From the NCBI GenBank assembly GCA_944391285.1, contig CALXSY010000003.1, positions 49,389-113,388 on the forward strand: 64,000 nt of DNA, written 5' to 3'. Shown in pieces: positions 35,041 to 43,640 of the stretch. Origin of the DNA: an uncultured Clostridia bacterium. Lineage in GTDB: Bacteria; Bacillota; Peptococcia; Peptococcales; Peptococcaceae. The notes beneath the pieces are model-generated. The model was not told the origin of the DNA. It did no database searches and was given only the letters and a program-made list of their open reading frames with translations. The position numbers and the translations under genes were made by a program. The first letter of the stretch is position 1. Every line of letters begins with the position of its first letter.

Positions 35041-37083
35041 CTAAAATTCTTGATCGAAAATTTGATAAACAGGAGCACCTTCACATTGAGCCGGAAATCT
35101 GACATTCATTAAAGCTGCAATGGTAGGGGTTACATCAATCTGGCGAATCCAGCGCTCGGTTTTAAAGCCTTTCTTAATACCAGAACCTGCCGCTACAAAG
35201 ATTGGAGACAAACTGGTTTCGCAGTCACCATAGGTAGTTGCCAAACCATCTGCATGGTCAACATTATATCCTTCGGCAATCCAATAGCAAATATCACCGC
35301 ATTCTGAGCCGCCATACCCTAAGAGGACTGCATCTTTATTGCGCAATGCCAAAGCAATAATGCGATGACCGGTTTTCTTGTCTTTATAGCCATATAAATC
35401 GGTCATGATTTGCTCTTCTAACTCATATTTATCAGCCGGATCGACAATACCATGAGGATCCCTGCCTTTTAAGTTGATATAAATATTGCATTCACGGGCG
35501 GCAACAGCTTTGGTTGTTTCCCAGTCAATCTCTGGCAATTCGTTGCCGTTCTCATCTTTCTTAAGATTGGTATAACCTAATTCTTGCATTACACGTACAT
35601 TTACAGCCATATCTCCAATTAACGGTGGCTTGTGAGGCGGGCAAACCTGAGCATGGTCGGATGTGATGATGATAGTCCAACCTTCGTCTAATAAATGTAA
35701 GAATTTTCCCAAATATCTGTCAGTTTGGTCGTAAACATCATCTAAAAATTTGCGATACATCTCTACTTCTTTAGCGCCATACTGTTCACGATAGCCTTTA
35801 TCTCCCTCAGACATGAAGCGAATAAATCTATGTTCCTGCATATCAACATTATGCATATGGGAGAAGATTGCTTTGACATCTTTTTTCTCGATCATATAAT
35901 GAATAGCTTCAGCCTGCCAATCAATCTGTAAATTCCAAACATCTAACATGCAATCAGTTACAAGGCGTGGATCATGATTGCCGATAGCAGAGCTTGCCGG
36001 AACATAGCCAACGTTTTCAGCTAACTCATAGAAAAGGCTTGCCGGTTTAAAGATATAATCTGCATGCATATCTACACCGTTAGAAATATATATTTCTACA
36101 TGGGTGCCATCTTCTTTAATATTGATAGCTTTCATATCATAATTAACATCTTTATAAACACCATCACCAACTACTACTTGGTCATAAATCTGGCCTTTTA
36201 TAACGCCTTTTTCTAAGATAACAAATGGTTCTGCTTCTTTCTTATTCTTGTACAATGCAACCTTATCATAAATTCCTTTTTCATTTTTCAAAATCAAACC
36301 CGGGCGGCGAATCATGCCTTGGCTTAGTAATAAAGTAAATTCACGAGCTCCAGCCGGAATCTCGTAACTCCAGCCATGAGGCTCTTGGATAGGGGATAAC
36401 GCCATAGAAAGCAGATCCTCAACACATGCAGCACCCATACCTTGCTTATAGCTTAAAATCAGAGTAGTACTTTCTTTTACGTTTCGTAAAACATCAGCAG
36501 TATTCTCCACTGTTTTACTTTTATCTGCTTTAATAACACATGCTTTATCTAAATCTGCAGTTGCAGATGGAGCAAAGGTTACCTCCTCAATTTTAATATC
36601 AGCTACTGCCATAAATTCGCTGGCTAAACTAGCAGCCCCCATGCCCAAGCCACCGGGAGTTGAACCGTCGCAAACAAATAAATTTTCGCTGTCGCTGGTT
36701 GGCGGCCAAGCATTGCCTGGCCAATGAAAAACGCAGGTTTTAATGCCTTCGTCAGCTAAAATATTCCAAATTGGCTCTGCTTTACAATTACGAGAGTCAA
36801 AGTTAGGCATAGCTTTATCTAAATCCGAACCTTGACGGGTAAATCCAGTGATACCATGAACATTAGCATAGCAACCAGTGGCTAAAGTCGTCCACATTGG
36901 CGGGGTTACTGTCGGATGACCGCCCAACAATACTAAATCTTCACGGCAGCTGCCGGCATCAATAAATTTCTGCAAATTAGGCATTTTGCCTTCACGCAAT
37001 CTTTTGGTACTATATCGGGGATCTAAACCATCTACACCTAAAACAAACACTTTTTCTGTCAAAGCACTTTTTCTTAATGTCAT
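35041..37083 (-). CDS. AP-superfamily phosphodiesterase-like hydrolase 4
   Basis: A 680-residue cytoplasmic hydrolase. Motifs: GVDGLDP with Asp18, PTVTPPMWTTLATG with Thr60 as predicted nucleophile, HMHNVDMQEH near residue 400, TSDHAQV near 485 and DHADG near 620. It shares with hydrolases 2 and 3 the segments RPGLILKNEKGIYDKVALYKNKK-like (about residue 265) and WRQIDVTPTIAAL-like at the C-terminus. ATG follows TAAGGAGG with ideal spacing. A promoter is visible upstream, and permease 3 follows. Cytoplasmic location and linkage to an anion permease suggest hydrolysis of an imported ester or phosphonate; the exact bond cleaved is unknown. Confidence 0.87.
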   Translation of the reverse strand: MTLRKSALTEKVFVLGVDGLDPRYSTKRLREGKMPNLQKFIDAGSCREDLVLLGGHPTVTPPMWTTLATGCYANVHGITGFTRQGSDLDKAMPNFDSRNCKAEPIWNILADEGIKTCVFHWPGNAWPPTSDSENLFVCDGSTPGGLGMGAASLASEFMAVADIKIEEVTFAPSATADLDKACVIKADKSKTVENTADVLRNVKESTTLILSYKQGMGAACVEDLLSMALSPIQEPHGWSYEIPAGAREFTLLLSQGMIRRPGLILKNEKGIYDKVALYKNKKEAEPFVILEKGVIKGQIYDQVVVGDGVYKDVNYDMKAINIKEDGTHVEIYISNGVDMHADYIFKPASLFYELAENVGYVPASSAIGNHDPRLVTDCMLDVWNLQIDWQAEAIHYMIEKKDVKAIFSHMHNVDMQEHRFIRFMSEGDKGYREQYGAKEVEMYRKFLDDVYDQTDRYLGKFLHLLDEGWTIIITSDHAQVCPPHKPPLIGDMAVNVRVMQELGYTNLKKDENGNELPEIDWETTKAVAARECNIYINLKGRDPHGIVDPADKYELEEQIMTDLYGYKDKKTGHRIIALALRNKDAVLLGYGGSECGDICYWIAEGYNVDHADGLATTYGDCETSLSPIFVAAGSGIKKGFKTERWIRQIDVTPTIAALMNVRFPAQCEGAPVYQIFDQEF

Positions 37084-37147
37084 TGTGAATCCTCCTTAAT
37101 TTTATCTTGCATTTATTGTCGGCCAACAACATTGTTTTTACATATTT

Positions 37148-37176
37148 ATTTTATAATTAGTATATTTCTTTGTCAA
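37148..37176 (-). promoter_or_regulatory. Sigma-A-like promoter of hydrolase 4
   Basis: On the minus strand TTGACA (37171-37176) and TAAAAT (37148-37153) are 17 bases apart, about 60 bases before the start codon. The remaining 37177-37403 is A+T-rich and holds the unassigned promoter of the divergent alkaline phosphatase. Confidence 0.65.
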
Positions 37177-37403
37177 ATATCTGTTTTGGATATTGTGCTC
37201 AATAATATAATTTATAATTATATTAATAGCTTAACTATATAATTATCCTTGGCACTTATTTTGACTTCTCATAAAAATCTACCAAAACTTTACAAAATAT
37301 TGGTTCCCCTTTTTACCTTTTATTTGTAAACTTTAAATTGTTCCAAGGCAATCTGCCTAAAAATTTAACGGGATTTTTGCCCAAAAAGAAATGAGGTAAC
37401 CAC

Positions 37404-38954
37404 ATGAAAAAACTTACTGCTCTTGCACTCACCCTTTCTACTATGGTAAGCATGGCGGCTTGCAGTGCTCAACCCAGCGCATCTGTCAATGAACCGGCTG
37501 TCAATTTTGCTTCCAGCTCCAGCGCCGTTTCCGCCGAGACACCCAAATATGTCTTTTTATTTATCGGTGACGGCATGAGCTATCCCCAATTCCAAGCGGC
37601 AGCTGACTATTTAGGTGCCATAGCCGATGATGATTACGAGCAAGCCTTACCCAGTGTAAGCTATGCTGACAGAAAAGGCGCTGTTTTAGACGGACCGGAA
37701 AGCTTGTGTTTCATGAACTTCGAGGCAGTTGGCTCCGCTGTTACTTATGACGCTTGCTCCTTCGCTCCGGACTCTGCTTCCACCGCAACATCTATTGCCA
37801 CCGGCGAGAAAACTTACTCAGGCATGATAAATGTTGATACTACCGGACAAAAAGCCTTTGAAACCATTGCCGAGAAGCTTCATGAGCAAAAAGGCTGGGA
37901 AATAGGTATCATCTCGTCCGTTAACTTAAACCATGCTACTCCTGCCGCTTTTTATGCTCACCAATCCAGCCGCAATAACTATTACGAAATCGGCATGGAA
38001 TTAGTTGCTTCTGACTTTGAATATTTTGCCGGCGGCGGATTATTGAAACCAACCGGTGACGGTACCCAGACCAGCCTTTATGATTTGGCGGAAAAAGCCG
38101 GCTACCAAGTTGCCGATACTCAAGCTGAAGCGGCAGCGATTGATGCTGACGACGAGAAAGTGCTCATCATTGACGAGCATTTGGCAGACTCCGACGCCAT
38201 GAGCTACGAAATGGACCGCAAAGACGGCGAATGGTCCTTGGCTAATTATGTAGCTAAAGGTATCGAAGTTTTAGACAACGACAACGGCTTCTTCATGATG
38301 TGCGAAGGCGGCAAAATCGACTGGGCTTGCCATGCTAATGATGCCGGTGCTACCGTTACCGATACCTTGGCTTTAGCCGATGCAGTTCAGGTAGCTGTAG
38401 ATTTTGCCGAAAAACACCCTGCCGAAACCTTAATCTTAGTCACCGGTGACCACGAAACCGGCGGATTGTCCATCGGCTATGCCGGCACTGATTACGATAC
38501 CTATCTGGATAATTTAACTAACCAAAAAATATCCTATGCTCAGTTTGATGAGCAATATGTCGCTAACTACAAAGCCAACAAAACTCCTTTTGAAACCGCA
38601 ATGGCTGATGTGGAAAAATTGTTTGGCTTAAAAATGAGCGGTGAAGCCGACGACCGCTTAGTCCTGACAGACTATGAAATCGAGCGCCTGCGTACTGCTT
38701 ACGAATTAGCCATATCCGACGAAGAAGCAGAATACACCCAAGAGCAAAGCATTTTATACGGCAGCTACAACCCCTTCTCCGTCACTGTCACCCACATTCT
38801 CAACAACAAATCCGGTATTGATTTCACCAGTTATTCGCACACCGGCTTGCCGGTAGCGGTTTTTGCCGACGGTCAGGGAGCCCAATATTTCAACGGCTAT
38901 TACGACAATACCGATATCTATCATAAATTAGCCGCTTTGCTGAACGTAGAATAA
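37404..38954 (+). CDS. phoA: Lipid-anchored alkaline phosphatase (PhoA family)
   Basis: A 516-residue extracytoplasmic phosphomonoesterase. The signal sequence ends in the lipobox SMAAC with cysteine at residue 20, followed by a Ser-rich linker. Catalytic features: FIGDGMS with a metal Asp, DSASTATSIATGEKTYSG with the nucleophilic Ser, CEGGKIDWACHAND, TGDHETGG and a late SHTGLPV His. Two binding Zn and one Mg sites are thus conserved. It is unrelated in subfamily to the four cytoplasmic hydrolases. It is divergent from hydrolase 4. It releases phosphate outside the cell, and placement next to the hydrolases may reflect shared phosphorus supply. GAGGTAACC precedes ATG. Confidence 0.93.
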   Translation: MKKLTALALTLSTMVSMAACSAQPSASVNEPAVNFASSSSAVSAETPKYVFLFIGDGMSYPQFQAAADYLGAIADDDYEQALPSVSYADRKGAVLDGPESLCFMNFEAVGSAVTYDACSFAPDSASTATSIATGEKTYSGMINVDTTGQKAFETIAEKLHEQKGWEIGIISSVNLNHATPAAFYAHQSSRNNYYEIGMELVASDFEYFAGGGLLKPTGDGTQTSLYDLAEKAGYQVADTQAEAAAIDADDEKVLIIDEHLADSDAMSYEMDRKDGEWSLANYVAKGIEVLDNDNGFFMMCEGGKIDWACHANDAGATVTDTLALADAVQVAVDFAEKHPAETLILVTGDHETGGLSIGYAGTDYDTYLDNLTNQKISYAQFDEQYVANYKANKTPFETAMADVEKLFGLKMSGEADDRLVLTDYEIERLRTAYELAISDEEAEYTQEQSILYGSYNPFSVTVTHILNNKSGIDFTSYSHTGLPVAVFADGQGAQYFNGYYDNTDIYHKLAALLNVE

Positions 38955-39024
38955 ATTACTCACCTTAATTTCCCACCACCAGGGTGCGGCTGATGCCGCC
39001 CCTTTATTGTTATTTTGGAGGAAG

Positions 39025-40185
39025 ATGACTATTTTAAATCTCAGAACAAAACACCCGACCCTTCCGCCGGTTTTAGCGGCCGTAGTTTTGCTGGTTATTT
39101 TAATTATTATGCCTACCGGCTTTGAAGGGGCGCTCACTTATCAAAACGCCGACCGAGTCAAAGCCGAGGTACTGGCTACCGACGAAAGCACCATCATTGA
39201 CACCGGCTTAATCCGCAGCGGTGAACAAAAATGCCTGGTGCGCATCTTAGGCGGACAGTTTGCAGGCACAGAAGCTTATGCCATCAATCGTTTGAATGGT
39301 TCGCTGGAGCAAGACAAATTATTTGCTCCCGGCGATATCGCTTTTGTGGTGGTAAGCCATGCCGGCGAGGAAATTACCACCATCACCATGACCGACCATT
39401 ACCGCATGGACAAAGAAGCCATTTTAGCAGCGCTGTTTCTTTTGCTTTTAGTGCTTTTTGCCGGCAAAACCGGCTTAAGAGCAATCCTTTCCTTTGCGGT
39501 AACTATTTTAATGATGTGGAAGGTGCTCATCCCCTCTCTCTTAAAAGGCTATAATCCCGTGTGGATTTCTTTAATCCTGGTTGCGGTTTTAACCATTTTG
39601 ATTTTAAGCTTAATTTATGGTTTGGACAAACGCTCTTTGGCTTCATCTGCCGGCGCTGTTTTAAGCATCTTGCTAACTGCCGGGCTGGGGTTAATCTTTA
39701 CCGATTTATTTCAAATTCACGGTGCGGTCATGGAATCCAGCGAAAGCTTGCTTTACGCCGGTTTTCAGCACTTGGATTTAACACAGATTTTTGTTGCCTC
39801 AATTTTTTTGGGCTCGGCAGGAGCGGTAATGGATTTAGCCGTTGACATTTGCTCCGCTGTTTATGAGGTGGTTAAGAAAAAACCCGACATCTCCGCCAAA
39901 GAAGCTATCGCCTCCGGTTTTGCCGTGGGCAGAGCCGCCTGCGGCTCCACTACCACCACCTTGCTTTTTGCTTATTCCGGCGGCTATATCGCCCTTTTAA
40001 TGGTTTTTATGGCCCAGGGAACACCGATCGAATTCATCTTAAACTATAAATATGTTGCGGCGGAAATTATTCACACCATTGTCGGTTCTTTCGGCTTGGT
40101 TACGGTAGCGCCGTTAACGGCAATTACCAGCGGCTTGTTATTTACCAAAAATAACTTTTTACAGCGTTTTTTTAACCGCTCTTAA
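39025..40185 (+). CDS. YibE/F-like membrane protein
   Basis: A 386-residue protein with an N-terminal helix, an extracytoplasmic beta domain (residues about 35-130, with AEVLATDESTIID and FAPGDIAFVVV) and seven or eight C-terminal helices from residue 135. The segments GSAGAVMDLAVDICSA and AAEIIHTIVGSFGLVTVAPLTA are typical of the YibE/F family (PF07907), whose transport role is not well defined. The start is set at ATG 39025 next to TGGAGGAAG; spacing is tight and a TTG at 39007 is possible. It follows the phosphatase by 70 bases, perhaps in one transcript. Confidence 0.82.
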   Translation: MTILNLRTKHPTLPPVLAAVVLLVILIIMPTGFEGALTYQNADRVKAEVLATDESTIIDTGLIRSGEQKCLVRILGGQFAGTEAYAINRLNGSLEQDKLFAPGDIAFVVVSHAGEEITTITMTDHYRMDKEAILAALFLLLLVLFAGKTGLRAILSFAVTILMMWKVLIPSLLKGYNPVWISLILVAVLTILILSLIYGLDKRSLASSAGAVLSILLTAGLGLIFTDLFQIHGAVMESSESLLYAGFQHLDLTQIFVASIFLGSAGAVMDLAVDICSAVYEVVKKKPDISAKEAIASGFAVGRAACGSTTTTLLFAYSGGYIALLMVFMAQGTPIEFILNYKYVAAEIIHTIVGSFGLVTVAPLTAITSGLLFTKNNFLQRFFNRS

Positions 40186-40189
40186 ACAT

Positions 40190-40224
40190 AAAAAAGCTCC
40201 AATCAAAATGATTGGAGCTTTTTT
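40190..40224. terminator. Bidirectional intrinsic terminator
   Basis: AAAAAAGCTCCAATCA pairs perfectly with TGATTGGAGCTTTTTT around a three-base loop, between two convergent genes. Confidence 0.9.
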
Positions 40225-40232
40225 AGCTATTT

Positions 40233-41333
40233 TTATTTGATAGTCACACTGTTATTTAAAACGGAACTGCTGTAGATAAAAAGCACATCTTTATCGGCAA
40301 ATTCGACATAATTAGCCAATATTGCCGGGGAAATATAGCGGATATCGATTACCGTCACTTTTTTATAGCCTTGGGCTAAAAGGGGTGAAAGGCTGCTGCC
40401 GAAGGAATCCCGAAAGATGATTAATTCTTTATCGGTAGCCGCATTTTCGTTTTCAATGGTAACCAAGGATTTATTGCCGGAGAGGAACATCTCATAATGA
40501 TCCGCCCCTTCAAGTTTGTTTAAATCGTAAACGGGCACTTCCTGCATCGACTCATAGTCAAACACATGATAGTCGGCGATTACGTCATTGGTGAGATAAT
40601 ACATCTCTTCCGCCGCCAAAGGCAAAGCCGCCTGACCATAATAAACGCCGTAAAAGGGCTTGCCGGTATTAATAAGTTCATACTCACTGTCAAACCCAAC
40701 TCCCATTTTTTCTGCCAAAAATTCAGCGACATCAGCTATTTTCTCCTGCCGCCAATGGGTGTCGGTAGCATAGTAATCCTCTATTTGCAAAAGCCCGGTT
40801 ATGTCCAGATAAGCGGCATAGGGCATTTTTTCCTGAATCTTGCTGAACAGCTCTTGGTAGTCAAGCGCCGGATAGCCGTTTTGCTCTGCTAAAAAATAGT
40901 TTTTATCGGGAATTACCGACAGATAAACCTTTGCATTGCTGTCCTTCAAATATTTCTCATAGATAAACTCAAATCTCGAAGCGGCATAATTCACAGAGCT
41001 TTCGTTAAAGGGATAATCCAGCTTGGATATACAGCCATTGACAAGGTAAATATTATTATTGTCCTTCTGTCCCAGCACATAAAAGCTGTTTAAGGCTTTT
41101 AAGGTTCTAAATGAATCCCGCAAGGGAAACTGGTCTAAGGAATAATCCTCAAACTCACTCATAAATTTACCGCTCAGCACCGCATCAAGGCTGAACTCAG
41201 GAAAATCAGCCAGAGGTCTTCTTTCCGTATACGACATTTCCTGATCAGGCTGGATAATACCCCAGAAGAAAAAGCCAAAAATACACAAGCCGGCTAAAGA
41301 CACTATGGCTATATTTTTTATTTTCTCGGTCAT
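40233..41333 (-). CDS. DHHW/AlgX-like SGNH-fold acylation accessory protein
   Basis: A 366-residue protein with an N-terminal signal anchor (about residues 8-27) and an extracytoplasmic domain of the DHHW/AlgX type. The signature ATDTHWRQEKIADVAEF near residue 200 holds the His, and IIFRDSFGSSLSPLL near 310 holds the catalytic Ser block. Such proteins work with an MBOAT acyltransferase to move acyl groups, often acetyl, onto exported polysaccharides. The gene begins 11 bases after the MBOAT gene stop, on the same strand, so the pair is one operon. ATG follows AAGGAGGGATAAT. Confidence 0.85.
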   Translation of the reverse strand: MTEKIKNIAIVSLAGLCIFGFFFWGIIQPDQEMSYTERRPLADFPEFSLDAVLSGKFMSEFEDYSLDQFPLRDSFRTLKALNSFYVLGQKDNNNIYLVNGCISKLDYPFNESSVNYAASRFEFIYEKYLKDSNAKVYLSVIPDKNYFLAEQNGYPALDYQELFSKIQEKMPYAAYLDITGLLQIEDYYATDTHWRQEKIADVAEFLAEKMGVGFDSEYELINTGKPFYGVYYGQAALPLAAEEMYYLTNDVIADYHVFDYESMQEVPVYDLNKLEGADHYEMFLSGNKSLVTIENENAATDKELIIFRDSFGSSLSPLLAQGYKKVTVIDIRYISPAILANYVEFADKDVLFIYSSSVLNNSVTIK

Positions 41334-41344
41334 ATTATCCCTCC

Positions 41345-42745
41345 TTAAAATCTAAAGTACAAGAACGGATTAAAGGATCCGTCGATCAAATATGCCGTGC
41401 ACAGCAAAAGCAACCCCACTACCATGACCGGCTCCAGCACATTTATCAGCCAAGCAGTGCTTTTATTAGCCGCTAATTTCTGCACGACTGATTTGCTCAG
41501 CGGTGTAGCGCCGATGATGCCGATAAGGAAAAGCATTTTGTAGCTGGTAATATAATAAACTGCCTGCTCGCTGATTAAAGGCAAGGCACTTAAGCCAAAC
41601 ATGGATTTGAGATAATATAGTGCCGAAGACATATCGCTGGCATCAAAGATGACAAAGCTGACCGTGATAACTAAAAGCACATAAATATGGCTTAATCTGC
41701 CGATTTTTTGCAAAATGGGCATCAGCCATTGCTTTTCTATCGTTAAAACAACCGCAAAAAATATGCCCCAGATGGCAAAATTCCAGGCTGCTCCGTGCCA
41801 CAAGCCGGTAGCTGCCCAAACTATGAAAATATTGAACATATGTCTGGCTTTGGACACCCTATTGCCTCCCAAGGGGATATAGAGATAATCTCTGAACCAG
41901 GAACCCAAGGAGATATGCCAGCGGCGCCAAAATTCGCTCACGGTAGCGGAAATATAAGGATAGCGGAAGTTTTCCATATATTTAAAGCCAAAAATTCTTC
42001 CTAAGCCGATGGCCATATCGCTGTAGCCGGAAAAATCAAAGTAAACATGCAGCATATACGCCAAGGCATACGCCCAAAAGAAGATTACCGACGGTTCATC
42101 GGTACCTTTAAACTCAGCCACAAACTCCGCTAAAATATTCGCCAGCAGGATTTTTTTGCCTAAGCCTATGCTGAATCTCCGCACTCCCGCCGCACAATCC
42201 GCCAAAGAGTGGGTGCGCTCAACTAATTGCTTTTCAATATCGGCATAACGCACGATAGGCCCGGCAATCAGCTGGGGAAACATAGCTATATATGTGCCGA
42301 GATTGATGAGATTTTTCTGGGCTTTGACATTTTGCCGGTAGATATCTATCTCATAGCTGATAATCTGAAAGGTATAAAAGCTTATGCCGATAGGCAAAGC
42401 TATTTTTAACAAAGGCACAGAAAGCCCGGTGACATAATTGAAATTTTCGATGAAAAAATCGGCATATTTACAATATCCTAACAAACTTAGGCTAAATACA
42501 ATTGAAGTGGTCAAAAAAACTTTTGACCACTTGCTCCCATGATATTTTTCAATCAAAATTCCCAAAACATAGCCTTGGGCAATAGAAATCAGCATAAAAA
42601 ACAGATATTTTGGTTCGCCCCAGCCATAGAAAAACAAGCTTGCCAAAAGCAAAACGCTGTTTTTCAAGCTTTTGGGCACCAAAAAATACACTAAGATCAC
42701 TATCGGCAGATAGTAATACAAAAACGGAATACTGGAAAATAGCAT
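41345..42745 (-). CDS. MBOAT-family O-acyltransferase (AlgI/PatA-like)
   Basis: A 466-residue integral membrane acyltransferase with about ten helices. Family hallmarks are YFDFSGYSDMAIG near residue 235, FWRRWHISLGSWFRDYLYIP near 270 and the invariant active-site histidine in GLWHGAAWNF near 315. It probably passes acetyl groups from the cytoplasm to the DHHW partner for transfer to a surface glycan or wall polymer. The ribosome binding site is weak. It stands between a lipoprotein gene upstream and the DHHW gene downstream; all three read leftwards. Confidence 0.9.
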   Translation of the reverse strand: MLFSSIPFLYYYLPIVILVYFLVPKSLKNSVLLLASLFFYGWGEPKYLFFMLISIAQGYVLGILIEKYHGSKWSKVFLTTSIVFSLSLLGYCKYADFFIENFNYVTGLSVPLLKIALPIGISFYTFQIISYEIDIYRQNVKAQKNLINLGTYIAMFPQLIAGPIVRYADIEKQLVERTHSLADCAAGVRRFSIGLGKKILLANILAEFVAEFKGTDEPSVIFFWAYALAYMLHVYFDFSGYSDMAIGLGRIFGFKYMENFRYPYISATVSEFWRRWHISLGSWFRDYLYIPLGGNRVSKARHMFNIFIVWAATGLWHGAAWNFAIWGIFFAVVLTIEKQWLMPILQKIGRLSHIYVLLVITVSFVIFDASDMSSALYYLKSMFGLSALPLISEQAVYYITSYKMLFLIGIIGATPLSKSVVQKLAANKSTAWLINVLEPVMVVGLLLLCTAYLIDGSFNPFLYFRF

Positions 42746-42769
42746 GGTTATCTTCTCACTTTTGTTAAA

Positions 42770-43333
42770 TTACATCAGAGATTCTTCAGCCACTACTTCT
42801 GCTTGTGGATAAACCTCTAATAAATTAGCTTGGAAACCATCAACTAAATCGCTCGCGCCAAAGAAAGAAATTACATAATTTCCGGCGTTAACAATCACTA
42901 ATTCATCAGGGAAACCGCACATCCATTGTCTGTTTTTGATGTTTTCTTTGATTTCATCGTTAAGAGCAGCCATATCTTCGCCTTCAACTACTCGAAAAGC
43001 ACCGCAGGTAAAGGTATTGGCATTCATCATGTGAATCAAAGAAGCGGCATCGTCAATTTTAGCTGCCGAGTCAGCAGGAAAGCCTAAAGTAACATCCAAA
43101 GCTTCGCCGTCTTCTACACTAAACTTGCCGGGACCTTCCATATTGTTATTGTCAGCGTCGCCGCCGATAACAGCAAATTTCTCGTCATCTGCATAATTAT
43201 CCCATACTTTTTGCAAAAGCTCTTGGGAGTCTGCCACATCAATTTGGCTTTGAGTGCCGTTGTCATCGGAACCGCAGCCTACCATGAAGATTGCTAACAT
43301 CGCAACCATCAATAAAGAAATAACTTTTTTCAT
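42770..43333 (-). CDS. Lipoprotein associated with the MBOAT/DHHW pair
   Basis: A 187-residue lipoprotein with lipobox FMVGC (cysteine at residue 20). The mature part is an alpha/beta domain with a strongly acidic surface (VIGGDADNNNMEGPG, DVTLGFPADSAAKID) and a C-terminal VIVNAGNYVISFFGASD segment. Similar small lipoproteins, often labelled DUF4358 or bacteriocin transport accessory proteins, occur next to MBOAT genes in Clostridia; I recall the association but cannot verify the family here. ATG follows TGGAGGTTG. It ends 24 bases before the MBOAT start. Confidence 0.68.
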   Translation of the reverse strand: MKKVISLLMVAMLAIFMVGCGSDDNGTQSQIDVADSQELLQKVWDNYADDEKFAVIGGDADNNNMEGPGKFSVEDGEALDVTLGFPADSAAKIDDAASLIHMMNANTFTCGAFRVVEGEDMAALNDEIKENIKNRQWMCGFPDELVIVNAGNYVISFFGASDLVDGFQANLLEVYPQAEVVAEESLM

Positions 43334-43640
43334 TTTTCTACAACCTCCAAATGTTTGTAAATTCTGTTACGTATTAATAGACGTAAACTTTTCTTTTTTG
43401 TTGCAAAAAATTTTAAAAATTTTGCCGTATCAAGTATAATATAAATTCTCCTGTCAGTCAAGGAAATACAGCTATATTATCGTTTTATTTTTTTGGTATA
43501 TTTTTAGAGGACAGTCATTTTTTTTAAAAAAAGCATATTATGAAATTATCACGAAGGGATATTATTTAATTTTCATCTTTCTAACCATCTTTTAAATGCA
43601 TTTAAATTCCTCGTAATTTATAATATTCAGGAGGTCATTT
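43334..43640. other. Gene-free divergent intergenic region
   Basis: About 300 A+T-rich bases between two divergent genes, with no coding frame or stable hairpin that I can support. It must contain the promoters of both neighbours. Confidence 0.6.

Noticed and set aside
3635..37083. The four large hydrolases as sulfatases
   Set aside because: They lack the CxPxR/SxPxR formylglycine motif; the nucleophile position is Thr in T-x-T-P-P, as in type I phosphodiesterases.
39231..39845. Two plus-strand frames inside the YibE/F gene
   Set aside because: They are alternative-frame shadows; the YibE/F frame has domain signatures and a binding site.
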